Source: 3-1-20CM-4-69-9 sp963833655
GTDB taxonomy: Bacteria > Actinomycetota > Thermoleophilia > Gaiellales > Gaiellaceae
Assembly (NCBI GenBank): GCA_963833655.1
Contig: CAWHYL010000006.1
Location: 434,001-498,000, forward strand
Direction of reading: 5' to 3'
Length of the DNA stretch: 64,000 bases
Every line of letters starts with the position of its first letter. Positions within the stretch are counted from its first letter, which is position 1. Made by a program: the position numbers and the translations under genes. The notes beneath the pieces are model-generated. The model made no database searches, had not been told where the DNA came from, and worked only from the letters and a program-made list of their open reading frames with translations. Shown here one piece after another: positions 1 through 8,211 of the stretch.

Positions 1-1
1 C

Positions 2-1069
2 CGGCAGTGCCTGAACCGCGTCTATACGAGCGCGATCGTCGGCGGGCCGGCGTACGCGCCGCGCCCGTACGGCCCGCTCGCGCTGCCGAGCAGCCCGACG
101 TCGCTGCCAGCAGCGCGCGCGAGCTACCTCCGCGACGGCAGCGAGCCCGACAGCTTTGCGTTCGACGGCCTGCAGGTGAAGTCGACGGAATCCGAGCCCG
201 CGGCGACGCCGACGACCGCCGTCCCGGCCGACTCCGACTCGACCTCGACGACGTCCGCTCCGGCAGGCCCGCCGCAGCTGAAGTTCGGCGGCGACCTCGG
301 CGCGCCCGTCGACCTGTGGGACACCGAGTGGCCGAGCGGCGGCTACTACTGGACGGTCGTCGCGGTCGCCGCCGTCTCTCCCGGCGCGATCACGACGGCG
401 ACGGCGAGCGCGAGCGCGCTCGGCAGCGTGTCGGCGTCGGCGATCGACGGCTCAGGCTTCTCGACGGGGGACACCGTCCTGATCGGCAACGCCGGGAACC
501 AGGAGTCGGCGACGATCGTGACTGTGAGCGGTGCGACGCTCGGGTTTGCGACACCGCTGAAGTTCGCGCACGGGCCCGGTGAGCCGATCGTGCGCACCGG
601 CGGCAACCTGCAGTACGAGGACCTGGAGCTGCCGCAGGACGTCTGCGCCGCCGGACGCGTCGCGCGCTTCGGCAAGGACAGCGAGCCGTCGCTGACGGCA
701 GCCGGCGAGCTGTTCGCCTCCGGCCTCTCGCCCAGCGGCCGCCTCACGGCCGGCCGCAGCAGCCAGGCCTTCTACGGCTTTCCGCTCGTCGCGTGGACGC
801 CGGCGCTCGGCGCGTCCGCGTACGAGGTTCAGTGGAGCAAGACGCGCTATCCGTTCACACCGCAGCCGAACCCGCAGAACGGCGGAGCGCTCGGAACGAT
901 GACGCTCGGGACGTCGGTCGTGCTGCCGCTCTCCGCCGGAACCTGGTGGTACCGCGTGCGCGGCTTCAACCTCAACCTGCCGACCGGCGCCCAGCAGATG
1001 TCCTGGTCGGATCCGTCGAGGATCGTCGTCGCGAAGCCCAAGTTCAGAATCGTCAACGGCGGCAAATAG
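2..1069 (+). CDS. Partial surface/secreted-type protein with C-terminal FnIII-like domain
   Basis: The reading frame is open from base 2 with no start, so the N-terminus lies outside the window; 355 residues are visible. The early part is rich in Pro, Thr, Ser and Ala (roughly residues 58-90) like an extracellular linker. A Gly/Ser/Ala-rich beta-type stretch follows, and the last ~90 residues look like a fibronectin type III sandwich (VAWTPALGASAYEVQWSKT, then TWWYRVRGFN). It ends in a basic tail. No catalytic motif is visible. A role outside the cytoplasm, in adhesion, repeat binding or phage-tail-like structures, is inference from composition only. An 11-bp hairpin follows the stop directly. 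Confidence 0.7.
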   Translation, partial: RQCLNRVYTSAIVGGPAYAPRPYGPLALPSSPTSLPAARASYLRDGSEPDSFAFDGLQVKSTESEPAATPTTAVPADSDSTSTTSAPAGPPQLKFGGDLGAPVDLWDTEWPSGGYYWTVVAVAAVSPGAITTATASASALGSVSASAIDGSGFSTGDTVLIGNAGNQESATIVTVSGATLGFATPLKFAHGPGEPIVRTGGNLQYEDLELPQDVCAAGRVARFGKDSEPSLTAAGELFASGLSPSGRLTAGRSSQAFYGFPLVAWTPALGASAYEVQWSKTRYPFTPQPNPQNGGALGTMTLGTSVVLPLSAGTWWYRVRGFNLNLPTGAQQMSWSDPSRIVVAKPKFRIVNGGK

Positions 1070-1070
1070 A

Positions 1071-1095
1071 AGCAGCGAAACTGCGTTTCGCTGCT
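1071..1095 (+). terminator. Perfect 11-bp hairpin after the first gene
   Basis: AGCAGCGAAAC (1071-1081), loop TGC, GTTTCGCTGCT (1085-1095). It begins two bases after the stop codon of the upstream gene. There is no long T-run after it (CTTGAGG), so it is a terminator or 3'-end stabilising hairpin by position rather than a textbook intrinsic terminator. Confidence 0.55.
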
Positions 1096-1112
1096 CTTGA
1101 GGAACGGCGCTT

Positions 1113-1282
1113 CGCGCGAACGTGCGGGAGCAGAGCTCGCGCACTCCTCTCTGTCGGCCGCAGACTGTCACCGACGGTTCGTGTGACGGTTCAAACGGTC
1201 TGAAAGACGTACTCGGCCGAGTCGCGCGAACGTGCGGGAGCAGAGCTCGCGCACTCCTCTGTCGGCCGCAGGCTGTCACCGA
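1113..1282. repeat. Two direct copies of a ~60-bp hairpin-bearing repeat
   Basis: Copy 1 is 1113-1174 and copy 2 is 1223-1282; they differ by a 2-base indel and a few substitutions. Each holds a hairpin with arms GTGCGGGAGC and GCTCGCGCAC around loop AGA (one mismatch). The core GCAGAGCTC recurs in other intergenic regions of the window: the tkt array, near 19.6 kb, and on the opposite strand at 41.28 kb. No coding signal is seen. A further perfect hairpin, GTGCAGGC-TCC-GCCTGCAC, sits at 1300-1318. Confidence 0.7.
1191..1226 (-). repeat. Decayed copy of the 3' end of the adjacent GNAT gene
   Basis: These 36 bases match 1335-1370, the last 12 codons including the stop of the acetyltransferase gene, at 30 of 36 positions in the same orientation. 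The copy lies 144 bp downstream of the real end, between the two hairpin repeats. It looks like a diverged duplicate of the gene terminus. Confidence 0.7.
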
Positions 1283-1334
1283 GAGCTCGCCTTCAGTTAG
1301 TGCAGGCTCCGCCTGCACGAACTTCCGGCCTTTG

Positions 1335-2168
1335 TCAAGCGGGCTCAAAGGCGTACTCGGCTGAGTCGCACACTCGCTCGTAGCCGATGTTCACGTAGAT
1401 CTTGTTCGACGTCGGGTTCGACAGGTCGGTGTAGAGGAAGCAGTACTCCCTCCCGGAATCGAGCTGCTCCTTCGTCACGTGCGCCGTGACGGCGCTGCCG
1501 TAGCCGCGGCCGCGTCGCTCGGGCGGCGTGTAGACAGGGCCGATGCGGACGCCGTGCGGGGTGCGGCCGCCGGAGCCGCAGAGAGAGACCGGCTCGCCCT
1601 CGCCCTCCCAGAGGTAGAACCCGGCGTCGTCGCTCTGCACACGCCGCTCGAACGCCTGCTCGAGATCGAGGTGCGGCGAGTCGTCCGGCAGGGCCTCGGC
1701 TTCGAACGCGCGCAGCCAGCCGACGACGACGTCGCGGTCGGCGAGCGTCGCCTTCCGCGCCCGGCCGGCGACATGGGGCAGCTCGACTTTCCGTGCGGCG
1801 TAGATGCCCTGGCTCATCCGCAGCCGCCGCGGCGCGCCCCAGGCGTCGGCGAAGACGTCGGCCTCGGGCAGCGCGCCCGTAACCCCCGGGAGCTCGAGCC
1901 GGTCGCGCAGCCGGCGCGCGAGAAAGCGGAGCGCTTCCTCCACACGGGGCTGCGCGACGACGATGTTGAACGGCGGCGTGAGCACGGCGGCCGCGAGCGA
2001 TCGACCGGCGTCGACCGTCCACAGGTGCGCCTCCTGGTACGGGTGCCGGGGGTCGAACAGCGTCGAGCAGATTCCGTAGATGAGGTTGTGGCGCGCCTCG
2101 TCGACGTCGAGCACGGGAGCGGCCGCCTCGAGGAACGCCGCCGCGTCGGCGTGCTCCTCGAGCCGCAT
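1335..2168 (-). CDS. GNAT family N-acetyltransferase
   Basis: A 277-residue protein with a C-terminal GNAT fold. The acetyl-CoA pyrophosphate loop is clear (PPERRGRGYGSAVTAHV), followed by LYTDLSNPTSNKIYVNIGY, the usual alpha4/beta7 end of the family. The N-terminal half is less conserved and may be a second, degenerate GNAT-like domain. The start is the ATG at 2168, which overlaps the stop of the upstream methyltransferase as ATGA, so the two are translationally coupled; a longer reading upstream would only run into that gene. Substrate unknown. It is the last gene of a minus-strand run that begins with rpiB, possibly a passenger there. A decayed copy of its 3' end lies at 1191-1226. Confidence 0.8.
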   Translation of the reverse strand: MRLEEHADAAAFLEAAAPVLDVDEARHNLIYGICSTLFDPRHPYQEAHLWTVDAGRSLAAAVLTPPFNIVVAQPRVEEALRFLARRLRDRLELPGVTGALPEADVFADAWGAPRRLRMSQGIYAARKVELPHVAGRARKATLADRDVVVGWLRAFEAEALPDDSPHLDLEQAFERRVQSDDAGFYLWEGEGEPVSLCGSGGRTPHGVRIGPVYTPPERRGRGYGSAVTAHVTKEQLDSGREYCFLYTDLSNPTSNKIYVNIGYERVCDSAEYAFEPA

Positions 2169-2884
2169 CACTGAATCGACTTGAGCATGCGCCGGCCGAA
2201 GCGCTCGACCGACTCCGGCAACAGGCGGCGATGCTTCTTCACCGCCGACGAGCCGAGCCAAAACGCAGTCTTCACGCCGAGGACGTAGCGGTTGTGCGCA
2301 CGATCCCCGAGCGAGTTGTGCGCGACCTTGCGCGCGACGGTGGTGGAGCCGACGACGAAACGAGCATCCTTGAACCGCCGCGACCGGTAGACGCCCTGTC
2401 CCACCACCTTGCGCGGCCCGGCGGTCCACGTCGTGTCGTGAAAGGCGACCCAGCCCCCGTCGACGACCTTCGGGACCCACTTCTCGAAGTCCTCGAGCAC
2501 GAGGTCGTACTCGTGCGAGCCGTCCACGAAGAGCAGCTCGATCGGCTCCTCGAACGTGTCGGCCGCCGGCTGGGACAGGGACGGGATCGGGCGCACGAGC
2601 TCAGCGATGCCGGCGCGCTCGATGTTGTTCTTGAAGTCGCCGAAGCGATAGTCCGCGTGCGGGTCGATCGCGTAGATGGGCACCGACTTTCCCGCCTGGG
2701 AGCCGAGCCCGAGGCACACCGTCGACTTGCCCTTCCACGAGCCGATCTCGACGATCACGCCGTCGCCACGGCAGGACCGCGCGAGCTCGTACAGCGCCTC
2801 GCCCTCCTCGTCGGTGAGCCAGCCGGGGACGTCGGCGATCAGCGGCTTGACGCGGGTCGGAAAGTCAGTCGTCGTACTCGTCAT
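2168..2884 (-). CDS. Class I SAM-dependent methyltransferase (Methyltransf_24 type)
   Basis: A 238-residue protein. Motif I of the SAM-binding Rossmann fold is VIVEIGSWKGKSTVCLGLG; ELLFVDGSHEYDLVLEDF is the acidic post-motif typical of this family, and GGWVAFHDTTW closes the sheet. Such enzymes methylate sugars, lipids or small metabolites, and the acceptor cannot be told here. The start is ATG 2884, inside the end of the DUF899 gene (20-bp overlap). The stop overlaps the next start as ATGA. Confidence 0.82.
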   Translation of the reverse strand: MTSTTTDFPTRVKPLIADVPGWLTDEEGEALYELARSCRGDGVIVEIGSWKGKSTVCLGLGSQAGKSVPIYAIDPHADYRFGDFKNNIERAGIAELVRPIPSLSQPAADTFEEPIELLFVDGSHEYDLVLEDFEKWVPKVVDGGWVAFHDTTWTAGPRKVVGQGVYRSRRFKDARFVVGSTTVARKVAHNSLGDRAHNRYVLGVKTAFWLGSSAVKKHRRLLPESVERFGRRMLKSIQ

Positions 2885-3617
2885 GGCGGCGCCACCATAC
2901 TCCGCTCTCGTTTCGTCCGAGCGGTGCACGGTCGAGCCACTGGTACATCCCCCACAGGGCATCGAGCCCACGCGCGTACGACGAATACGTGTGGTAGACG
3001 ATGCCGTCCTCAGACGCAAAGGCGCTCACTCCGGGCGCCTCGCGGAGGAACGTCGCCACGTCCGTGCCGACCGTCTTCGCGAACTCGGCGACCGGACCAG
3101 CGGGATCGAGCCGCGGACGCTGGTCGACCTCGCTGAAGTTGTACTCGACGAGGCCCGCGCGCTGCTGGTCCTCGGTGATCGAGACGCCGAAGTCGTAGTT
3201 GAAGTCACTGCCGTACGCGGACGCCCACGGAAACGTCCAGCCCATACGCTGCTTGTACGCCTGGATGTTGCCCAACGGCGCACGCGACACGGCCGTGAAC
3301 ATCACGTCGTGATGCATCAGATGGACGGCGAAGCCGTCGAAGCCGTCCGCGATCGCCGAGCACGACGGACAGCCGGCCTTGTACTCCGGCCCGAGCATGA
3401 AGTGGTAGACGAGCAGCTGCGAGCGGCCGCGGAACAGGTCGGCGAGCGACGCCTTGCCGTCGTCGGTGTCGAACTCGTATTCCTTGTCGACGCGAACCCA
3501 CGGGAGCTCGCGGCGCATTCGTCCGAGCTGGTCACCACGGCGCGTGTGCTCCTTCTCGGCGTCGAGCAGCTCGCGTCGTGCGGCAAGCCACTCCTCGCGC
3601 GTCCCCTTCGTGCTCAT
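2865..3617 (-). CDS. DUF899 family thioredoxin-like protein
   Basis: A 250-residue protein. The N-terminal helix EEWLAARRELLDAEKEHTRR, then LPWVRVDKEYEFD, SLADLFRGRSQLLVYHFMLG and CPSCSAIADGFDG are the hallmarks of DUF899, a thioredoxin-fold family of unsettled function. The CPSC motif corresponds to the redox-active pair of peroxiredoxin-like proteins. The tail is rich in Trp, Tyr and Asp. The ATG at 3617 overlaps the opcA stop as ATGA, tying it to the pentose phosphate operon. A thiol-redox role linked to NADPH supply is inference from position. Confidence 0.85.
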   Translation of the reverse strand: MSTKGTREEWLAARRELLDAEKEHTRRGDQLGRMRRELPWVRVDKEYEFDTDDGKASLADLFRGRSQLLVYHFMLGPEYKAGCPSCSAIADGFDGFAVHLMHHDVMFTAVSRAPLGNIQAYKQRMGWTFPWASAYGSDFNYDFGVSITEDQQRAGLVEYNFSEVDQRPRLDPAGPVAEFAKTVGTDVATFLREAPGVSAFASEDGIVYHTYSSYARGLDALWGMYQWLDRAPLGRNESGVWWRRHDEYDD

Positions 3618-4465
3618 GCGAGGGTCGAGCGTACGGCTTCTTCGTAGATCGTGTCGCGTCCGAACTGGTCGAGCTCTTCGGACAGGACGTCCGCGCCCGA
3701 CGGCGGATCGCCCGGCGGGAACGGCGCCGGCTCGCCGTCGAGGTCCACGCCGACGAGCCGGTCCGACTGTTCGTGCTCGACCTCGACCGGATGGTTCAGG
3801 CGCGAGCGCAGCCAGCCTGCGAGCAAGTGCGCCTGCGCGGCGGTGCCCTTGACCCGGATGCGCTGGACGCCGGCGATGTCCGGCCACAGCGACGCGAGCA
3901 TCGGGCGCCATCTGCTCGTGCGGGCCCAGGCGATGTCCGACACCGCGACCCGGTCGAAGATGTTCAGCAGGCCGCGATAGCTCTCGGGCAGGTCGGGCCA
4001 TTCGGTGCTGTCGACGATCAGCCGGTCGACGACGTCGATCAGCTGCTCGAACTCCGGCGCCCCGAACGGCGGCAGCCCGCGCCAGCGCAGGAACGCCGGC
4101 AGGTCAGGCAGCAGCAGAGGCTGCACGATGCTTGCCGGCGCGGATGCGCGGGGTCCCTTCAGCCGGATCCGGATCGTCTCGGTGCAGATCTGCCGCCCCT
4201 CGCTCGTCGGATACACGCCGACCTCGACGTCGCCGTCGAGCCCGTCGTCTTCATCGGGCTCGGGGAAGAGCACGATCGTGCGCGAGGGATGCCGCTCGGC
4301 GAGCCCGCTCAGCACGTCCTCTGCGGCCTCGACCCACTCCGGCGGCACCCAGGCCGTGTGCGTCATGACACTCGTGCGCTGATACGGGGTCTGGGCGCCG
4401 GGCTCGGCGCGCAACGTTGCGAGCTCGCGCTCGATCCCGCGAATCGAGGTCAGTGCCGTCGCCAC
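3614..4465 (-). CDS. opcA: Glucose-6-phosphate dehydrogenase assembly protein OpcA
   Basis: A 283-residue protein of the OpcA family, the allosteric partner that activates or assembles glucose-6-phosphate dehydrogenase in cyanobacteria and actinobacteria. Recognisable stretches are RTSVMTHTAWVPPEWVEAA, RHPSRTIVLFPEPDED and the C-terminal basic/acidic segment LAGWLRSRLNHPVEVEHEQ. The likely start is the GTG at 4465, inside the 3' end of zwf (16-bp overlap), with GGACAGGAG just upstream. A longer frame would lie wholly within zwf. Immediate placement after zwf is the normal actinobacterial order. Confidence 0.88.
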   Translation of the reverse strand: MATALTSIRGIERELATLRAEPGAQTPYQRTSVMTHTAWVPPEWVEAAEDVLSGLAERHPSRTIVLFPEPDEDDGLDGDVEVGVYPTSEGRQICTETIRIRLKGPRASAPASIVQPLLLPDLPAFLRWRGLPPFGAPEFEQLIDVVDRLIVDSTEWPDLPESYRGLLNIFDRVAVSDIAWARTSRWRPMLASLWPDIAGVQRIRVKGTAAQAHLLAGWLRSRLNHPVEVEHEQSDRLVGVDLDGEPAPFPPGDPPSGADVLSEELDQFGRDTIYEEAVRSTLA

Positions 4466-5958
4466 GATCTCCTGTCCCTTCTCAGGAGGTCGTCGGCGGA
4501 GGGCGGGCCCCAGCTGCCGGCGGGGTAGTTCGGGAAGGCCGGCCGGTCGCGCCCCCACGCGGCGATGATCGCGTCGACCAGCGCCCACTGCTCGTACACC
4601 TCGTCGATCCGCGTGAAGAGCGTCGCGTCGCCGACCATCGCGTCGAGGATGAGTCTCTCGTACGCCTCCGGGAGCCCGGTGCGGAACGCACCGCCGTAGA
4701 GGAAATCCATGTGGACGGTGCGGATGGACATTCCCTGGCCCGGCACCTTCGCGCCGATCGCGAGCGACACGCCTTCGTCGGGCTGGACGTGTACGAGCAG
4801 GACGTTCGGCTGCAACCCCTCGGCTGCGAGCTCCTCGAACGGCGGATGCGGCGCGCGCTTGAACTCGATGGCGATCGTCGTCTCGCGGCGCGGCAGGCGC
4901 TTGCCCATCCGCACGTAGAAGGGCGTGTCGGCCCAGCGCCAGTTGTCGACGTAGAGCTTTGCGGCGACGTACGTCTCCGTCATCGACTGCGGATCGACCC
5001 CCTCCTCCTCACGGTAGCCGACGACGCCTTCGCCCTCGACGTAGCCGCGGCCGTACTGCCCGCGGACGACCGACTTCGGGCCCGGCGTGTGCATTGCGCG
5101 CAGCACCTTCACCTTCTCGTTCCGCACGGAGTCGGCGGTGAAGTCGATCGGCGGCTCCATCGCGGTGATCGCAAGCACCTGGAGCAGGTGGTTCTGGAAG
5201 ATGTCGCGGATAGCGCCGGCCGACTCGTAGTAGCCGGCGCGGTTCTCGATCCCCATCGACTCGGAGACGGTGATCTGCACGTGGTCGACGAACTGGCGGT
5301 TCCAGATCGGCTCGAAGATGCCATTCGCGAACCGCAGCGCGAGCATGTTCTGGACGGTCTCCTTGCCGAGGTAGTGGTCGATGCGGAACACCTCGTGCTC
5401 GTCGAAGTGCTCCTCGATCGCCGCGTTGAGCTCCCGCGCAGACGCGAGGTCGTGGCCGAAAGGCTTCTCCACGATCAGGCGCGTCCACCCGTCCGTGCCA
5501 CGCCGCTCGCCAAGAGCGCGCACGACGGTCGGAAACACCGACGGGGGAATCGCCAGGTAGTAGACGCGGTTGCCGCCGGTGCCCCGCTCCTCGTCGAGCC
5601 CGTTCAGCACCTCCGCCAGCCGGTCCTCGGCAGCCTCGTCCGCGAAATCGGTTGCGACGTAGCGCATTCCATCCGCGAGGGCGTCCCAGACGTCGTCGCG
5701 GAACTCGTCGCGCGCGAACCGCTGCACCGCCCCCTTCATCCGGTCGCGGAACTCGTCATCGCTCTCCTCTGTCCGCGCCGCGCCGACGACGGCGAACTTG
5801 TCCGGCAGCAGGTGACGGAACGCGAGCGAGTAGAGGGCCGGGAAGAGCTTGCGCTGCGTCAGGTCGCCGGAGGCGCCGAAGATGACGAGCGTGCACGGAT
5901 CCGGCGTGCGCCGGAGCTGCAGGCCCTCGAGGAGAGGGTTCTCGTGGGTCGTCGCCAC
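4450..5958 (-). CDS. zwf: Glucose-6-phosphate 1-dehydrogenase
   Basis: Oxidises glucose 6-phosphate to 6-phosphogluconolactone with reduction of NADP, the entry step of the oxidative pentose phosphate pathway. The 502-residue length is normal. The coenzyme loop GASGDLTQRK is at about residues 28-37, EKPFG at 164-168 and the substrate/catalytic signature RIDHYLGKE at 192-200. The start is GTG at 5958, one base after the gnd stop, with no clear ribosome-binding site, so it is probably coupled to gnd. opcA overlaps its 3' end. A separate 6-phosphogluconolactonase gene is not visible in the window. Confidence 0.97.
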   Translation of the reverse strand: MATTHENPLLEGLQLRRTPDPCTLVIFGASGDLTQRKLFPALYSLAFRHLLPDKFAVVGAARTEESDDEFRDRMKGAVQRFARDEFRDDVWDALADGMRYVATDFADEAAEDRLAEVLNGLDEERGTGGNRVYYLAIPPSVFPTVVRALGERRGTDGWTRLIVEKPFGHDLASARELNAAIEEHFDEHEVFRIDHYLGKETVQNMLALRFANGIFEPIWNRQFVDHVQITVSESMGIENRAGYYESAGAIRDIFQNHLLQVLAITAMEPPIDFTADSVRNEKVKVLRAMHTPGPKSVVRGQYGRGYVEGEGVVGYREEEGVDPQSMTETYVAAKLYVDNWRWADTPFYVRMGKRLPRRETTIAIEFKRAPHPPFEELAAEGLQPNVLLVHVQPDEGVSLAIGAKVPGQGMSIRTVHMDFLYGGAFRTGLPEAYERLILDAMVGDATLFTRIDEVYEQWALVDAIIAAWGRDRPAFPNYPAGSWGPPSADDLLRRDRRSWRRH

Positions 5959-5959
5959 G

Positions 5960-6865
5960 CTAGCGCGGGTCGTCGCCCGCCTTCGCGCGCTCGAGCGCGC
6001 GAATCGCGTGGCCGCCGAACTGCTGGCGCAGCGCGGCGGCGACGCGTGCCGAGAACTTGATCTCGTCGCGTGACGCGAAGCGGGCGAACAGCGATGCGGA
6101 GATCACCGGCGCCGGCACGTTCTCGTTGATCGCCTCGGTGATCGTCCAGCGGCCCTCACCGGAGTCCTCCACGAACGGCGCGATGTCCTCGAGCTTCGAC
6201 CCGTGCTGCTCGAACGCCGAGTGCAGCAACTCGAGGAGCCAGGAGCGAACGACGGAGCCGTTACGCCAGATACCGGAGATCTGCTGTGGATCGAGTGGGA
6301 ACTCGGAGTGCTCCATGATCTCGAACCCTTCCGCGTACGACTGCATCAGTCCGTACTCGATCCCGTTGTGCACCATCTTCACGAAGTGGCCGGCGCCGGA
6401 CGGGCCGACGTGTGCGTACCCCTCCTCCGGCGCGAGCGTCTTGAAGATCGGCTCGAGCCGCTTCACCGGCTCGTCATCGCCGCCGGCCATCAGGCAGAAG
6501 CCGACCTCGAGCCCCCAGATGCCGCCCGAGACGCCAGCGTCGATGAAGTGGACGCCGCGCTGCTGCGCCTCGGCGTAGCGCCGCTGCGAGTCGCGGAAGT
6601 TCGAGTTGCCGCCGTCGACGATGACGTCGCCCTGCTCCGCGATCCCGAGCAGCTCCTGGAACGCATCCTCGGTGATCTTCCCGGCGGGGATCATCAGCCA
6701 GAACGCGCGCGGCGCCTCGAGCTGTCCCTTGAGCTCTTCGAGCGAGGCAGCCGTTCTGGCTTCGACGTTCGGGTCGTACGTCTTCACGTCGTGACCGCCC
6801 TCGCGCAGGCGCTCGGTCATGCCGTTGCCCATCCGGCCGAGCCCGATCATCCCGAGCTGCGCCAT
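5960..6865 (-). CDS. gnd: 6-phosphogluconate dehydrogenase, decarboxylating (short form)
   Basis: Converts 6-phosphogluconate to ribulose 5-phosphate and CO2. At 301 residues it is the short form, often NAD-dependent, lacking the long helical C-terminus of the ~470-residue enteric enzyme. Seen: nucleotide-binding GLGRMG near residue 9, DGGNSNFRDS, HFIDAGVSGG and the catalytic GPSGAGHFVKMVHNGIEY with its Lys. ATG 6865 overlaps the pgi stop as ATGA. Cofactor preference is inferred from length only. Confidence 0.94.
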   Translation of the reverse strand: MAQLGMIGLGRMGNGMTERLREGGHDVKTYDPNVEARTAASLEELKGQLEAPRAFWLMIPAGKITEDAFQELLGIAEQGDVIVDGGNSNFRDSQRRYAEAQQRGVHFIDAGVSGGIWGLEVGFCLMAGGDDEPVKRLEPIFKTLAPEEGYAHVGPSGAGHFVKMVHNGIEYGLMQSYAEGFEIMEHSEFPLDPQQISGIWRNGSVVRSWLLELLHSAFEQHGSKLEDIAPFVEDSGEGRWTITEAINENVPAPVISASLFARFASRDEIKFSARVAAALRQQFGGHAIRALERAKAGDDPR

Positions 6866-8211
6866 CAGATGCGCACTCTGACGATCTTGCGGCCGAGATC
6901 GCGGAGGGAGCGGAAATCGCCTTCCGCCTGCGCGCGGATCAGCCGGCCGAAGCCGAAGTCCTTGCCCGGGATCGGAATCTCGTCGCCGGTGCCGTCGACG
7001 ACCTGGACGAACAGCCCCGTCGGCGGACCGCCCTTGTGCAGCTGGCCCGTCGAGTGCAGATAGCGGGGGCCGAGGCCGTGCGTGACGACGCAGCCCGTCC
7101 TGTGCGCGCGGTCGATCAGGGGCTGCAGCTCGCGTGCCCGCATCGGGTCGATGAACGCCTGGATCGCGACGTAGTTCGGAGGCTCGGCGCCGGCGAGCAG
7201 CTCGTCGAGCGAACCTTCCTCCGGCAGCTGCGGATCCTCGCCCGACGCGAGCACCTCGTTCGTCTTGTCCTTCGCCGCCTGCACGTTCGGCTGGTCGAAC
7301 GGGTTGATCTCGAGGATCGAGCCGGCAACTGCGACGGCGAACTCCCAGCGGAAGAACTCCGAGCCGATCGCCGTGGGTTCCGAAAGCCGGACCTCCGCCG
7401 GCTGCCGGTCGGGGCCGTCGGGGCTCTCGCCCGGGGCGGGCACGAGGCCTTTCCCCCCCTTGCCCGTCGACTCGGCGATGAGCTGCTCGGCCCAGAGCCC
7501 GAAGCTCCCCTCGGTCTCGGCGATGCAGACCTTGTCGCGCCCGCTGCGCCAGCCGTCGCCCAGCTCGAGGCCGAGCGAGAGGCCGGGGCTCGTCTCGCCG
7601 CGGCAGTCGTCCGCCGCCCGAACAGCGCCCGCGAGGAGTTGCTCGAGATCGACGTCCATCAGCGCGGCCGGAACGAGGCCGAACGGCGACAGCGCCGAGT
7701 AGCGCCCGCCGATCGTCGGCTCGCCCGCAAAGACGCGCATGCCGCGTTTCCGGCCGAGCTGCTCGAGGTCCGAGCCGGGATCGGTGACGGCAACGAACCT
7801 CTCGCCGTCGCCGCCGACCCGCTCCCAGTAGTAGTCGAAGTGGGACCGAGTCTCGAGCGTCGTGCCCGACTTCGACGACACGATGAACATCGTCCTCGAC
7901 AGATCGAGGAAGTCCTCCGCATGGCGGAGCATCGCCGGGTGCGTCGTGTCGAGCACGAGCAGGTTCGTCGCGCCGAACGTGCGCTTGAGGACTTCGGGCG
8001 CGAGCGACGAGCCGCCCATCCCGAGCAGCACGAACGTCTCGTAGCGCGACCGCGCGTCGGCGGCGAACTCGCGCAGCTCGCCCGCGCGCTCCTGCATTCG
8101 CTTCGGCTCGTCGAGCCAGCCGAGCCACTTGTCCTCGCCGCTATCGGTCCAGACGCTCGCGTCTCGCGCCCAGATCCGCTCGACGAGCTCTTGCTGCGCG
8201 GCGACGCTCAA
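6865..8211 (-). CDS. pgi: Glucose-6-phosphate isomerase
   Basis: Interconverts glucose 6-phosphate and fructose 6-phosphate. The 448-residue protein carries the SIS fold features: VLLGMGGSSLAPEVLKRTFG (phosphate-binding), FIVSSKSGTTLET, then GSEFFRWEFAVAVAG and NPFDQPNVQAAKDKTNE near the C-terminal half. It is about 100 residues shorter than the E. coli enzyme and resembles the isomerase half of tal-pgi fusion proteins found in other bacteria; here the two are separate but overlap by four bases. The start is TTG at 8211, within TTGA shared with the tal stop. Confidence 0.93.
   Translation of the reverse strand: MSVAAQQELVERIWARDASVWTDSGEDKWLGWLDEPKRMQERAGELREFAADARSRYETFVLLGMGGSSLAPEVLKRTFGATNLLVLDTTHPAMLRHAEDFLDLSRTMFIVSSKSGTTLETRSHFDYYWERVGGDGERFVAVTDPGSDLEQLGRKRGMRVFAGEPTIGGRYSALSPFGLVPAALMDVDLEQLLAGAVRAADDCRGETSPGLSLGLELGDGWRSGRDKVCIAETEGSFGLWAEQLIAESTGKGGKGLVPAPGESPDGPDRQPAEVRLSEPTAIGSEFFRWEFAVAVAGSILEINPFDQPNVQAAKDKTNEVLASGEDPQLPEEGSLDELLAGAEPPNYVAIQAFIDPMRARELQPLIDRAHRTGCVVTHGLGPRYLHSTGQLHKGGPPTGLFVQVVDGTGDEIPIPGKDFGFGRLIRAQAEGDFRSLRDLGRKIVRVRI

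Noticed and set aside
452..1348. Minus-strand reading frame opposite the first gene
   Set aside because: Arg-rich composition with no domain; the plus frame has normal protein composition and a hairpin after its stop.
2169..2480. N-terminal extension of the GNAT gene
   Set aside because: The extra ~104 codons lie inside the methyltransferase gene out of frame and are Arg/Gly-rich; ATG 2168 gives a neat ATGA junction.
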